In this document: piece by piece, positions 1-7,106 of the stretch
Position numbering within the stretch: position 1 is the first letter of the stretch
Layout: the number at the start of each line of letters is the position of its first letter
Source: Tenacibaculum sp.
GTDB taxonomy: Bacteria; Bacteroidota; Bacteroidia; Flavobacteriales; Flavobacteriaceae
Assembly (NCBI GenBank): GCA_022448525.1
Contig: JAKVCX010000006.1
Span: 248,001-312,000, forward strand
Direction: 5' to 3'
DNA: 64,000 nt
Notes under the pieces: model-generated
The model's input: the letters and a program-made list of their open reading frames with translations, nothing else
What the model was told of the DNA's origin: nothing
Databases searched by the model: none
Made by a program: the position numbers and the translations under genes

Positions 1-372
1 ATCTCCTTTTTTGTAAGAAAGATTTATTGCGCCGGCAGCATTTGAAATTAAAAGAGTTTTAATTCCTAATCCGTGCATTGTTCTAATTCCATAAGTAACT
101 TCCCAAGGAGTATAACCTTCATACAAATGAAAACGACCAGACATTACAACTACATTTTTCCCTGATAATTTTCCAAAAATTAATTTTCCTGAATGGAACT
201 CAACTGTTGCTTCTGGAAAGTTTGGAATTTCACTGTATTGAATTTCTTGAGTGATTTCTATATCGTCAACTAACTTACCTAAACCTGTTCCCAATACAAT
301 TCCTACTTCTGGAGTATCAATGTTTTTATCGGTTAGATATTTTATAGTTTCTTGTAGTTGTTGCTGTTTCAT
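1..372 (-). CDS. punA: purine nucleoside phosphorylase (partial, N-terminal 124 codons)
   Basis: Phosphorolysis of purine nucleosides to free base and (deoxy)ribose 1-phosphate, in the cytoplasm. The first 124 codons are open to the window edge, so the C-terminal part is missing only because the window ends. Visible family motifs are GIVLGTGLG near residues 25-33 (phosphate loop) and GRFHLYEGY near residues 80-90, both typical of the trimeric PunA/XapA/human PNP family. The start ATG (372-370) overlaps the stop of the upstream glycosyltransferase gene in an ATGA, so the two are translationally coupled. Being the last visible gene of an arsenosugar-type cluster, it could act on the deoxyadenosyl-arsenic intermediate rather than, or as well as, in normal purine salvage; that role is inference. 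Confidence 0.9.
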   Translation of the reverse strand, partial: MKQQQLQETIKYLTDKNIDTPEVGIVLGTGLGKLVDDIEITQEIQYSEIPNFPEATVEFHSGKLIFGKLSGKNVVVMSGRFHLYEGYTPWEVTYGIRTMHGLGIKTLLISNAAGAINLSYKKGD

Positions 373-974
373 GAATTTAAAAATTGTGTGAATGCTGGAT
401 GATTTTGAATGTCTTCAATAACATCAACATCGTTAAGTATTGGCAATAAAAATACATTTTGTTTTTTTAAGTCGTTTAAAGTGGCTTCTCGAACAGATGA
501 GGTTCCCCAATCTTTATTTTTAAAAATATCAGGATACACTTGTTTTGAGGCTAACAGATAATATCCACCATCTTCTGCTGGACCTATAACAACATCATTA
601 GAGTTCAATTGATTAAAAGCTTCATCAATGTGATGTGATTCTAAATCGTATAAATCACTCCCAATTATGGTGACTTTTTCATATCCCATTGCAAAAGCAG
701 TGGTGAATGCATTTTGCATTCGTTCTCCTAAATCATCACCTTCTTGTTGTAATTTTTGAAATATGGTAGCATCCCATATATCATTATTTCTCACCTTAAC
801 AGAATAAAACACAGCCTTATCATATGATGTTTGCTGTGTTACTTCGTTAGTTCTGTTTAATAAGAATTTATAGATCTCTAGTGCTTTTTCGTCACCTAGA
901 GATTTTGCAAGTCGAGTTTTTACCTTTCCCAATTCAGGATTTCTGGTAAAAATCATCAACAAATTTTTACTCAT
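369..974 (-). CDS. TIGR04282/DUF2064 family glycosyltransferase (arsenosugar cluster)
   Basis: A 201-residue cytoplasmic protein of the DUF2064 glycosyltransferase-like group. The N-terminal motif TRNPELGKVKTRLA (residues 10-23) resembles the nucleotide-sugar binding start of GT-A enzymes, IGSDLYDL (about 104-111) supplies the acidic metal-binding segment and GPAEDGGYYLL (about 132-142) is the family signature. A TIGR04282 subgroup is regularly found beside the arsenosugar radical SAM gene, as here. It overlaps the rhodanese gene by 8 bases at its start and the phosphorylase gene by 4 at its end, so it is internal to an operon. Family membership is clear; the substrate is not visible in the sequence. 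Transfer involving a dimethylarsinoyl-ribose unit is inferred from context. Confidence 0.85.
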   Translation of the reverse strand: MSKNLLMIFTRNPELGKVKTRLAKSLGDEKALEIYKFLLNRTNEVTQQTSYDKAVFYSVKVRNNDIWDATIFQKLQQEGDDLGERMQNAFTTAFAMGYEKVTIIGSDLYDLESHHIDEAFNQLNSNDVVIGPAEDGGYYLLASKQVYPDIFKNKDWGTSSVREATLNDLKKQNVFLLPILNDVDVIEDIQNHPAFTQFLNS

Positions 975-1464
975 ATATCTTAATTCCTTTCGTTAACCAT
1001 ACTCCCCATTCTTTATTGAAAGCATGGACTTCTTCTGTGGGTTTATTGTTTTTATTTAGAACCCTATTCCCATTATTTTTCCATTCAAAAATACCGCCAT
1101 ATAAGTTGAACACGTTTGTGTATCCCTCTTTTTTAAGTTGTTCTGCAACATCTTCTGAACGAATACCTAGAGAACAATATACTACAATTTTGGCGTTTTT
1201 ATCTGCTGGTAATTGTTGTAGTGTTTTTTGTAAATCGAAATGATCATAACCAACACAAATAGCTTTATTTAGATGGCTTACTTCAAACTCTCTTGGTTCA
1301 CGAGCATCTAATAAGACAGTATTTTCATCTTTATCATTTAAATTTTGAACATGAATGTAAGGAACTGATTCCTGGTTGAATTTTTTCAATAACTTCTTTA
1401 AACTTCCCTGTGCTTGGGTAGTTTGAATTAAAAATATTGATATGATAAAGACTAATTGTTTCAT
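967..1464 (-). CDS. secreted single-domain rhodanese-like protein
   Basis: A 165-residue rhodanese-fold protein with a cleavable signal peptide (MKQLVFIISIFLIQTTQAQ), so probably periplasmic. The active-site loop CSLGIR (residues 97-102) keeps the catalytic Cys97 and the Arg typical of sulfurtransferases, and LLDAREPREFEVSHL (51-65) is the usual upstream motif. It could carry persulfide sulfur or, given that rhodanese folds also occur in arsenate reductases, handle arsenic species; neither is shown. It lies 4 bases after arsS and overlaps the next gene by 8, so it is co-transcribed with the cluster. The export signal is notable, because the neighbouring enzymes look cytoplasmic. Confidence 0.85.
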   Translation of the reverse strand: MKQLVFIISIFLIQTTQAQGSLKKLLKKFNQESVPYIHVQNLNDKDENTVLLDAREPREFEVSHLNKAICVGYDHFDLQKTLQQLPADKNAKIVVYCSLGIRSEDVAEQLKKEGYTNVFNLYGGIFEWKNNGNRVLNKNNKPTEEVHAFNKEWGVWLTKGIKIYE

Positions 1465-1468
1465 GTAC

Positions 1469-2521
1469 TTAAGCTACCGTTCCTTGACAACTACTTCCTG
1501 CTCCAGCAGTACAACCGTAACAATGTTGATTAATAATGATATTACGTTTGCTTAACAATTCTTCGTTGTATTCTGAAATGTGCTTCACTTTACTAGCAAC
1601 TTTCAGATTCAGCATTTGGTTAAAATCACAATCGTATAACCAACCATCCCAACTCACAGAAAGTGTATTGGTACACATTACATTTTGAACGGCCATAGGA
1701 TTATAAGCTTCTACTAAAGCATACATATAATCTTCATAGTTTTCAGAAGCAATTAAGTAATCTAAAAATCTACTAATAGGTAAGTTAGTAATTGCGAATA
1801 AACTATTAAAAACAATATCAAAATCTTCTAATAAGGCTTTTTTGAAATCACTTTCTAAGGCAGCTTGATCACCTGGTAAAAATGCTCCTGATGGATTATA
1901 AACAAGATCTAACTGTAATCCTGAACCTTCGTTTCCGTAACCAACATCATTTAACATTTGTAATGCTTTGATGGATTTATCGAAAACACCATCACCACGT
2001 TGCTTATCTGTTTTTCCACGTGTCCAGTGCGGCATAGATGAAACAACATGAACATTGTGTTTTTTAAAGAACTCAGGTAGATCGTAATATTTTTTATTCG
2101 CACGAATAATAGTCAGATTCGATCGTACGATAAAATCTTTAATTCCAGCTTTTGAAGCCTCTTCTACAAACCATCGGAAGTTAGGATTCATTTCTGGAGC
2201 TCCACCAGTTAAATCTAAAGTGTGTGCACCAGTTTTTTTAATTACCTCTAAACACTGATTCATGGTTTCTTGAGTCATGATTTCTTTTCTATCAGGACCA
2301 GCGTCTACATGACAGTGAGCACAAACTTGATTACACATGTAACCTAGGTTTATTTGTAGAATTTCTAATTTCTTAGGCTGTAAAGGAAATTGATTTGTTT
2401 CCTTAATTTTTTCAGCAAACGTTGGTAATTCACCATCCTTAAAAATTCCATTTGATAGAATTTCTAATTGGCGTTGTGTGTTTGCTAAATCGTTATTTCT
2501 TGCTAAAAGCGATTTCTTCAT
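1469..2521 (-). CDS. arsS: arsenosugar biosynthesis radical SAM protein ArsS
   Basis: Radical SAM enzyme of 350 residues. The CxxxCxxC cluster motif is C63, C67, C70 (within GYMCNQVCAHCHVDAG), followed by the SAM-binding DLTGGAPEMNP. A C-terminal cysteine-rich tail (C334, C337, C345 in HCYGCTAGAGSSCQG) marks the radical SAM/Cys-rich family to which ArsS belongs. Characterised ArsS joins the 5'-deoxyadenosyl group of SAM to dimethylarsinous acid, the key arsenosugar step. Some relatives carry selenocysteine in the tail; here all three positions are ordinary Cys codons and no in-frame TGA interrupts the gene. It sits 8 bases after the peroxidase-like gene and 4 before the rhodanese gene. Confidence 0.9.
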   Translation of the reverse strand: MKKSLLARNNDLANTQRQLEILSNGIFKDGELPTFAEKIKETNQFPLQPKKLEILQINLGYMCNQVCAHCHVDAGPDRKEIMTQETMNQCLEVIKKTGAHTLDLTGGAPEMNPNFRWFVEEASKAGIKDFIVRSNLTIIRANKKYYDLPEFFKKHNVHVVSSMPHWTRGKTDKQRGDGVFDKSIKALQMLNDVGYGNEGSGLQLDLVYNPSGAFLPGDQAALESDFKKALLEDFDIVFNSLFAITNLPISRFLDYLIASENYEDYMYALVEAYNPMAVQNVMCTNTLSVSWDGWLYDCDFNQMLNLKVASKVKHISEYNEELLSKRNIIINQHCYGCTAGAGSSCQGTVA

Positions 2522-2528
2522 TGATCTA

Positions 2529-2864
2529 TTACATTTCTAATTTGTTCACTTTGTTCATCATTTGAACACCGTGAACTAAGGTAGCACCACTTTTAATTGC
2601 TGCTCCAACATGAATAGCTTCCATCATTTCTTCTTTTGTGATTCCACGTTGTAAACCATCTTTTGTATACGCATCAATACAATATGGACATTGTTCTGTA
2701 TGTGCTACAGCTAGTGCTATTAAACTTTTTTCACGAGCGGTAAGTGCTCCTTCTTCAAAAACTTTCCCATAATAGTCGAAGAACTTGTTTCCAAGTTCTT
2801 CACTCCATTCTGTTATTTTACCAAACTTTCTTAGGTCGGCAGGATCATAATATGTTTTAGACAT
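2529..2864 (-). CDS. arsenosugar biosynthesis-associated peroxidase-like protein (AhpD/CMD fold)
   Basis: A 111-residue protein of the carboxymuconolactone decarboxylase/AhpD fold. The redox motif is C59-P-Y-C62 inside HTEQCPYCIDAYTKDG (residues 55-70). In AhpD a His follows the second Cys and acts as proton relay; here the equivalent region has Asp-Ala-Tyr, as in the TIGR04169 peroxidase-like proteins that accompany ArsS. A thiol-redox role, for example keeping trivalent arsenic reduced for ArsS, is plausible but inferred. The gene is directly upstream of arsS (8-base gap) and about 56 bases after the DUF547 gene. Confidence 0.85.
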   Translation of the reverse strand: MSKTYYDPADLRKFGKITEWSEELGNKFFDYYGKVFEEGALTAREKSLIALAVAHTEQCPYCIDAYTKDGLQRGITKEEMMEAIHVGAAIKSGATLVHGVQMMNKVNKLEM

Positions 2865-2920
2865 GTACTTTCTTTTATGTTTTATACTGAACTTGTTTCA
2901 GTAAAATGAGAATAAAAATA

Positions 2921-3631
2921 CTATTTTCCGTTCAGATTCCAGTCATATGGTAAATGATGAATTTTAGCATCAGCATCTACAGGTTCGTTTGCATATTTGT
3001 TAATGTAGTCAACAACAGAACCTTTTTTGGTGAAATCTCCCTTAAACCAATTAAAGATTTCAGAAATATGAATTGTACTCTTTTTCTTTAATTTATTACG
3101 CTTAGGATCATTAATAAACTGCTTCATTAATTTTTCAAGTTCGCCGTCTACATTACTAGCAGTAAATGCTTTGTTGTGTAACTTCGGACAAGAACCTGAA
3201 GCACAGTTTACACCTACGTGAATTCTTGGGTCGAATAATTTCTTACGTAAAATATTATGCTCTATATGGTCTAAAGTGTATGTTTTTCCACCTACAACGG
3301 CGAAAGGAATTTTCCATGCGCTTTTCCCTTTCTTTTTAATTTTCATGATACTTTTAACAGGATAGTTATTTAAGATCAATTTAATAGTATAGGCGTTATA
3401 TGCATTAATCCAGAATGCCATTTGCTTATTTTTTGACCAAGATGAACTTGGAGATGTTTTTTCTAAATAAGCGATATAAGTATCTAATGTAGCTTCATCT
3501 TTTTTCAGAGCTTTATAGTTTACATTTCCTTTAGCATCAATATGCTTACTTAATAAACCATTAAATACACTCGTTTGAGCCGAAACAGTTACAGTTATAA
3601 AAAGGGCAATAATTGGGATTAATTTTTTCAT
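2921..3631 (-). CDS. DUF547 secreted protein of the arsenosugar cluster
   Basis: A DUF547-family protein, first gene of the cluster. I place the start at 3631 rather than at the in-frame ATG 36 bases upstream, because it gives a clean signal peptide (MKKLIPIIALFITVTVSAQ) and a 236-residue protein; the longer form would put twelve polar and charged residues before it. The conserved core reads MAFWINAYNAYTIKLIL, then YTLDHIEHNILR and a NCASGSCPKLHNKAF segment whose two Cys and His resemble a papain-like or metal-binding arrangement. No biochemical function is established for the family. It is frequently a neighbour of arsenosugar radical SAM genes, and exported location suggests a periplasmic or surface role. 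Confidence 0.8.
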   Translation of the reverse strand: MKKLIPIIALFITVTVSAQTSVFNGLLSKHIDAKGNVNYKALKKDEATLDTYIAYLEKTSPSSSWSKNKQMAFWINAYNAYTIKLILNNYPVKSIMKIKKKGKSAWKIPFAVVGGKTYTLDHIEHNILRKKLFDPRIHVGVNCASGSCPKLHNKAFTASNVDGELEKLMKQFINDPKRNKLKKKSTIHISEIFNWFKGDFTKKGSVVDYINKYANEPVDADAKIHHLPYDWNLNGK

Positions 3632-3722
3632 AATTATCTTGATTTGTGGATTTAGACGCAGATACATTTTAAACTTTACAAAGAATATTCCAAAAAGTTG
3701 AATTGAGGCGAATTGATTGTGT

Positions 3723-3740
3723 TTTTACTGAACAGTAAAA
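3723..3740. promoter_or_regulatory. perfect inverted repeat in the divergent DUF547/PL7 intergenic region
   Basis: TTTTACTG-AA-CAGTAAAA is an 8-2-8 perfect palindrome. It lies 91 bases upstream of the DUF547 start and 82 bases upstream of the PL7 start, just upstream of the PL7 operon promoter. It has no T-run, so it is not an intrinsic terminator. A homodimeric regulator site, for either the arsenosugar cluster or the alginate operon, is the simplest reading; it differs from the TGGTNNACCA operators. Confidence 0.45.
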
Positions 3741-3756
3741 CTTCAATTTAAAGAAT

Positions 3757-3789
3757 TCTGATTTTATTTATAATATTTTTATATATTTG
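3757..3789 (+). promoter_or_regulatory. Bacteroidota-type promoter of alginate operon A
   Basis: A TATATTTG -7 box (3782-3789) matches TAnnTTTG exactly. TCTG at 3757-3760, 21 bases upstream, approximates the TTTG -33 box. The predicted start near 3796 gives a leader of about 26 bases before the PL7 ATG at 3822. The first operator palindrome begins inside the -7 box, which suits repression by blocking. Confidence 0.65.
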
Positions 3790-3810
3790 GTAAACCAAAC
3801 TGGTAAACCA
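3788..3810. promoter_or_regulatory. tandem TGGTAAACCA operator, alginate operon A
   Basis: Two identical TGGTAAACCA palindromic sites at 3788-3797 and 3801-3810, start-to-start distance 13 bp. The same pair with the same 13-bp phase occurs before susC (9820-9842), and a single TGGTTAACCA lies before the GntR-family regulator (16559-16568). GntR/FadR-subfamily repressors bind palindromes of the TGGTnnACCA kind, so the encoded regulator at 16596 is the likely ligand. The sites cover the -7 box and transcription start. Confidence 0.75.
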
Positions 3811-3821
3811 ATTTTGAACTT

Positions 3822-4751
3822 ATGAATCGTTTTTACCGAAAAGATACTACTTTATCTATTGTTTTATTTGCGATTATATTCGTTTTTATCTCTTGTGGAA
3901 GTGATGAAGTAACTCAGGATAATTCTACGGATGGTTCTTCAGATAATCCTGTAGAAGATCCAGCACCTAGTTTTGCGGATATCAATTTCTCGAACTGGAA
4001 AGTTACCTTACCAGTAGATGAGAATAATGATGGAAAGCCCGATGAATATAAGCCTAAAGATTTAATGGATTTTGGCTATCAAAGTTTAAATTCGGTAAAA
4101 CCATTTATGTATGATGATACTGACGACACATCTTTAGTGTTTTATACCTATCAAGGAGGAGCTACGACTGCGAATAGCAATTATCCAAGAACTGAATTAA
4201 GAGAACTAATTGTACCAGATAATTCAAAAATCAACTGGACACTTAAAGATGGTGGAGAACTAAAAGGAAAACTAAAAGTCACTGAAGTTTCAGTGGATAA
4301 TGATACTAATAATGATTATCACTACGTAATTGTAATGCAAATTCACGGAATTATTTCTGTTCAAGATATGCAGACACATGGATTTTCATCTAATAATGGT
4401 CCACCTTTAATTAAAATTTATTGGAAAGATGGTTACGTTTGGTCTCATAAAAAATCTTTAGTAAACGAATCAACTGAAGGAGATGATTTGCTTTCTACAA
4501 GCAGTTCAATTTGGTCAGATATTAAAGTTAATTTAGGTTATGTGGGTTATGAATCTTTTGATTTTCGTATAACCGCTTCTGATGCCAAAATTGAAGTTCA
4601 ATTGAATACCAATGAACCTTATGTTTATGAAGATGTAAGTCTTGAAAAATGGCCATTTGAAAATTATTTCAAGGCAGGTAATTATCTTACTACTCTAGAT
4701 CCAAATGCTTATTCGTACGTTAAGTATTATAATCTTGAAGTAACCCACTAA
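3822..4751 (+). CDS. alginate lyase, polysaccharide lyase family 7 (lipoprotein)
   Basis: A 309-residue endo-acting PL7 alginate lyase that cuts alginate by beta-elimination. The signal is a lipobox ending IFVFISC, so Cys25 is lipidated and the enzyme is probably surface-anchored. Family motifs in order are RTELRE (123-128), QIH (173-175) and YFKAGNY (282-288); R123, Q173, H175 and Y288 correspond to the catalytic set. Isoleucine in QIH is usually associated with guluronate-containing substrates, so G or MG preference is inferred. A short polar Asp/Ser-rich linker (26-52) joins anchor and jelly-roll domain. First gene of operon A, 15 bases before the PL6 gene. Confidence 0.93.
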   Translation: MNRFYRKDTTLSIVLFAIIFVFISCGSDEVTQDNSTDGSSDNPVEDPAPSFADINFSNWKVTLPVDENNDGKPDEYKPKDLMDFGYQSLNSVKPFMYDDTDDTSLVFYTYQGGATTANSNYPRTELRELIVPDNSKINWTLKDGGELKGKLKVTEVSVDNDTNNDYHYVIVMQIHGIISVQDMQTHGFSSNNGPPLIKIYWKDGYVWSHKKSLVNESTEGDDLLSTSSSIWSDIKVNLGYVGYESFDFRITASDAKIEVQLNTNEPYVYEDVSLEKWPFENYFKAGNYLTTLDPNAYSYVKYYNLEVTH

Positions 4752-4766
4752 AACTAAAATCTAAAA

Positions 4767-7100
4767 ATGAATCTTAAAAAATATATTGTTCACCTTTTCA
4801 TCTTATCAATTGTAGTTGCATGTACCACTCCAAAAGATGATGTTACTTTAGTCCAAAACAAAGAGGAACTCAAAACGGCAATTAAATCTGCAAAACCAGG
4901 AACAACAATTGCTTTAGCTAATGGTGTTTGGAAAGATACTGAGATACTTTTTCATGCGGAAGGTTCAGAAGAGAACCCTATAACGCTTACTGTTGAAGAA
5001 AAGGGAAAAGTATCTTTAGAAGGGCAATCATATTTAAGAATTGCGGGAAAACATTTAGTTGTTAAAGGATTGGTTTTTAAAAATGGATATACTCCGACCA
5101 ACGAGGTAATTTCATTTAAGAAAGATAAAAAAACCTTAGCCAATAATGTTCGATTAACAGAATGTGTTATAGATAACTTTAGCAATCCTGAGCGACACGA
5201 ACCAGATACTTGGGTAGCCATATATGGAAAAAATAATAGGATAGACCATAACCACTTAGTTGGTAAAAAGAACCGAGGAGTAACTATGACTGTTCGATTG
5301 AATACAGTGGAAAGTCAGCAGAATAATCATAAAATAGATCATAATTATTTTGGGCCTCGTCAAAATTTAGGTTCTAACGGAGGTGAAACTTTACGTATTG
5401 GAACAAGTCATTATTCAAGAACAAATTCCAATACACTAGTTGAAAATAACTACTTCGATAGATGTAATGGTGAACACGAGATTATTTCAAACAAGTCTTG
5501 TCAGAATACCTATAAAGACAATGTGTTTTATGAATGTTCTGGAACACTTACTATGCGTCATGGAAATGAAACGTTAGTTACTGGAAATGTTTTTATTGGA
5601 AACGATAAACCGAGTACTGGAGGAATTCGTGTAATTAATGGACAACAAACTGTTGTTAATAACTACGGAATTGGATTAAAAGGATATCGATTTAGAGGTG
5701 CTTTTGTTATTATGAATGGAATTTATAATTCTCCAATCAACAGGTATGATCAAGCAAAAGATGCAGTAGTTAAAAACAATACATTTATCAATTGTGATCA
5801 TATTCAATTGTGTGCTGGAGCTGATGCTGAAAGAAGTGCACCGCCGATAAATTCAGTAATGGAAAACAATATTTTCTATAATGAAAAGAAGAAGAATATT
5901 TTTACTGTTTATGATGATATCAAAGGAATTACATTCAAGAACAACTTGTTAAGTGAGAATAGTACTCAAATTGTAAAAGATGGTTTTTTCAATAAAAAGC
6001 TTAAGTTTAAAGAAAGCACCAATGGACTTTTAATTCCAGAAAATACAAAAGAAGGTATTGGAGCAGTATTGCCAGAGAATATTGTGACTAAAGAAGAAAC
6101 AGGAGTTTCTTGGTATGATAAAAAATCTACAAGTGCACTCCTAAATTCTGGAATTAAAGTTCAAGTAGATGCCGGAGTAAATACTTTGTTTGATGCCGTT
6201 GTGAATTCTAATCCTGGAGACATTATTGAATTGAATTCAGAGAAACCATACACCTTATCGAAAACACTTCCTATTAAACATGCATTGAGTTTTGTTGGTA
6301 CATCTAAAGAAAAAGCGAAAGTCTTCTTTGAGAAGAAATCACTTTTTGAAATTCAAAATGGTGGAAGTTTATCATTATCTAATATAAAGTTTGATGGTGA
6401 AGAATGTCCTGATAGAACAGGCAACTCAGTGGTAACAACGAGCAAATATTCAATGAATAAGAATTATAAACTATTTGTAAATAATTGCGAGTTTAAAAAC
6501 CTAGATGTGAATCATTCATTTGATGTAATTCGAGTGTATAAAAACACTTTTGCCGATACAATTAGTATTAAAAATTCTAAGTTCAATACGGTATCTGGAC
6601 ATATTGTGGCTTTGGATAAAGAAACTGATGATATCGGGATTTACAATGCGGAATATGTGATTATGAAAAATAATAGTTTCTCAAACATCGGAGGAGCTGC
6701 TTTAAGATTACATCGTGGAGGTAAAGATGAAAGCACTTTTGGTCCGTTTTTAGAAATGGAACATAATGTTTTAGATAATGTTGGTTTCAACAAACGCAAT
6801 AAGTATAATGCAGCAGTTTCTTTATATGGTGTTCAAGTGATTGGTGTTCAAAACAACATATTCAACAATACAAAAGGAATGAATATGCATTTGGTTGTTG
6901 GAGAGCCAATTGTAAATATTACGAATAATAATTTCTATAAATCTTATGAAGTAAATGTAACTGGAGACCAAAAATATAATTTGAGAAATAACTTCAGTCA
7001 AAATCCAACATTTACAGAAACTTATGCTTTGCCAGAGTCATCATCTTTAAAAGGAAAAGCGACTGATGGTAAAGATCTTGGGTTAATTTTCAATAAATAG
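4767..7100 (+). CDS. alginate lyase, polysaccharide lyase family 6 (lipoprotein)
   Basis: A 777-residue PL6 lyase with a lipobox (LSIVVAC, Cys19), likely on the cell surface or in the periplasm. The N-terminal half is a right-handed parallel beta-helix carrying NGGETLRIG (204-212), K243 in ISNKS and R264 in TMRHG. This Lys-Arg pair, 21 residues apart, matches the catalytic base and acid of characterised PL6 enzymes. The C-terminal half (about 460-777) is a second beta-helix, so this is the two-domain PL6 type. Such enzymes range from endo to exo action and often prefer MG or G blocks; the preference here cannot be read from sequence. It follows PL7 by 15 bases and precedes the PL17 start by 6. 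Confidence 0.92.
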   Translation: MNLKKYIVHLFILSIVVACTTPKDDVTLVQNKEELKTAIKSAKPGTTIALANGVWKDTEILFHAEGSEENPITLTVEEKGKVSLEGQSYLRIAGKHLVVKGLVFKNGYTPTNEVISFKKDKKTLANNVRLTECVIDNFSNPERHEPDTWVAIYGKNNRIDHNHLVGKKNRGVTMTVRLNTVESQQNNHKIDHNYFGPRQNLGSNGGETLRIGTSHYSRTNSNTLVENNYFDRCNGEHEIISNKSCQNTYKDNVFYECSGTLTMRHGNETLVTGNVFIGNDKPSTGGIRVINGQQTVVNNYGIGLKGYRFRGAFVIMNGIYNSPINRYDQAKDAVVKNNTFINCDHIQLCAGADAERSAPPINSVMENNIFYNEKKKNIFTVYDDIKGITFKNNLLSENSTQIVKDGFFNKKLKFKESTNGLLIPENTKEGIGAVLPENIVTKEETGVSWYDKKSTSALLNSGIKVQVDAGVNTLFDAVVNSNPGDIIELNSEKPYTLSKTLPIKHALSFVGTSKEKAKVFFEKKSLFEIQNGGSLSLSNIKFDGEECPDRTGNSVVTTSKYSMNKNYKLFVNNCEFKNLDVNHSFDVIRVYKNTFADTISIKNSKFNTVSGHIVALDKETDDIGIYNAEYVIMKNNSFSNIGGAALRLHRGGKDESTFGPFLEMEHNVLDNVGFNKRNKYNAAVSLYGVQVIGVQNNIFNNTKGMNMHLVVGEPIVNITNNNFYKSYEVNVTGDQKYNLRNNFSQNPTFTETYALPESSSLKGKATDGKDLGLIFNK

Positions 7101-7106
7101 TATATT

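Noticed and set aside
2278..2521. Possible selenoprotein form of ArsS
   Set aside because: Relatives may use selenocysteine in the C-terminal tail, but here C334, C337 and C345 are encoded by Cys codons and no in-frame TGA occurs.
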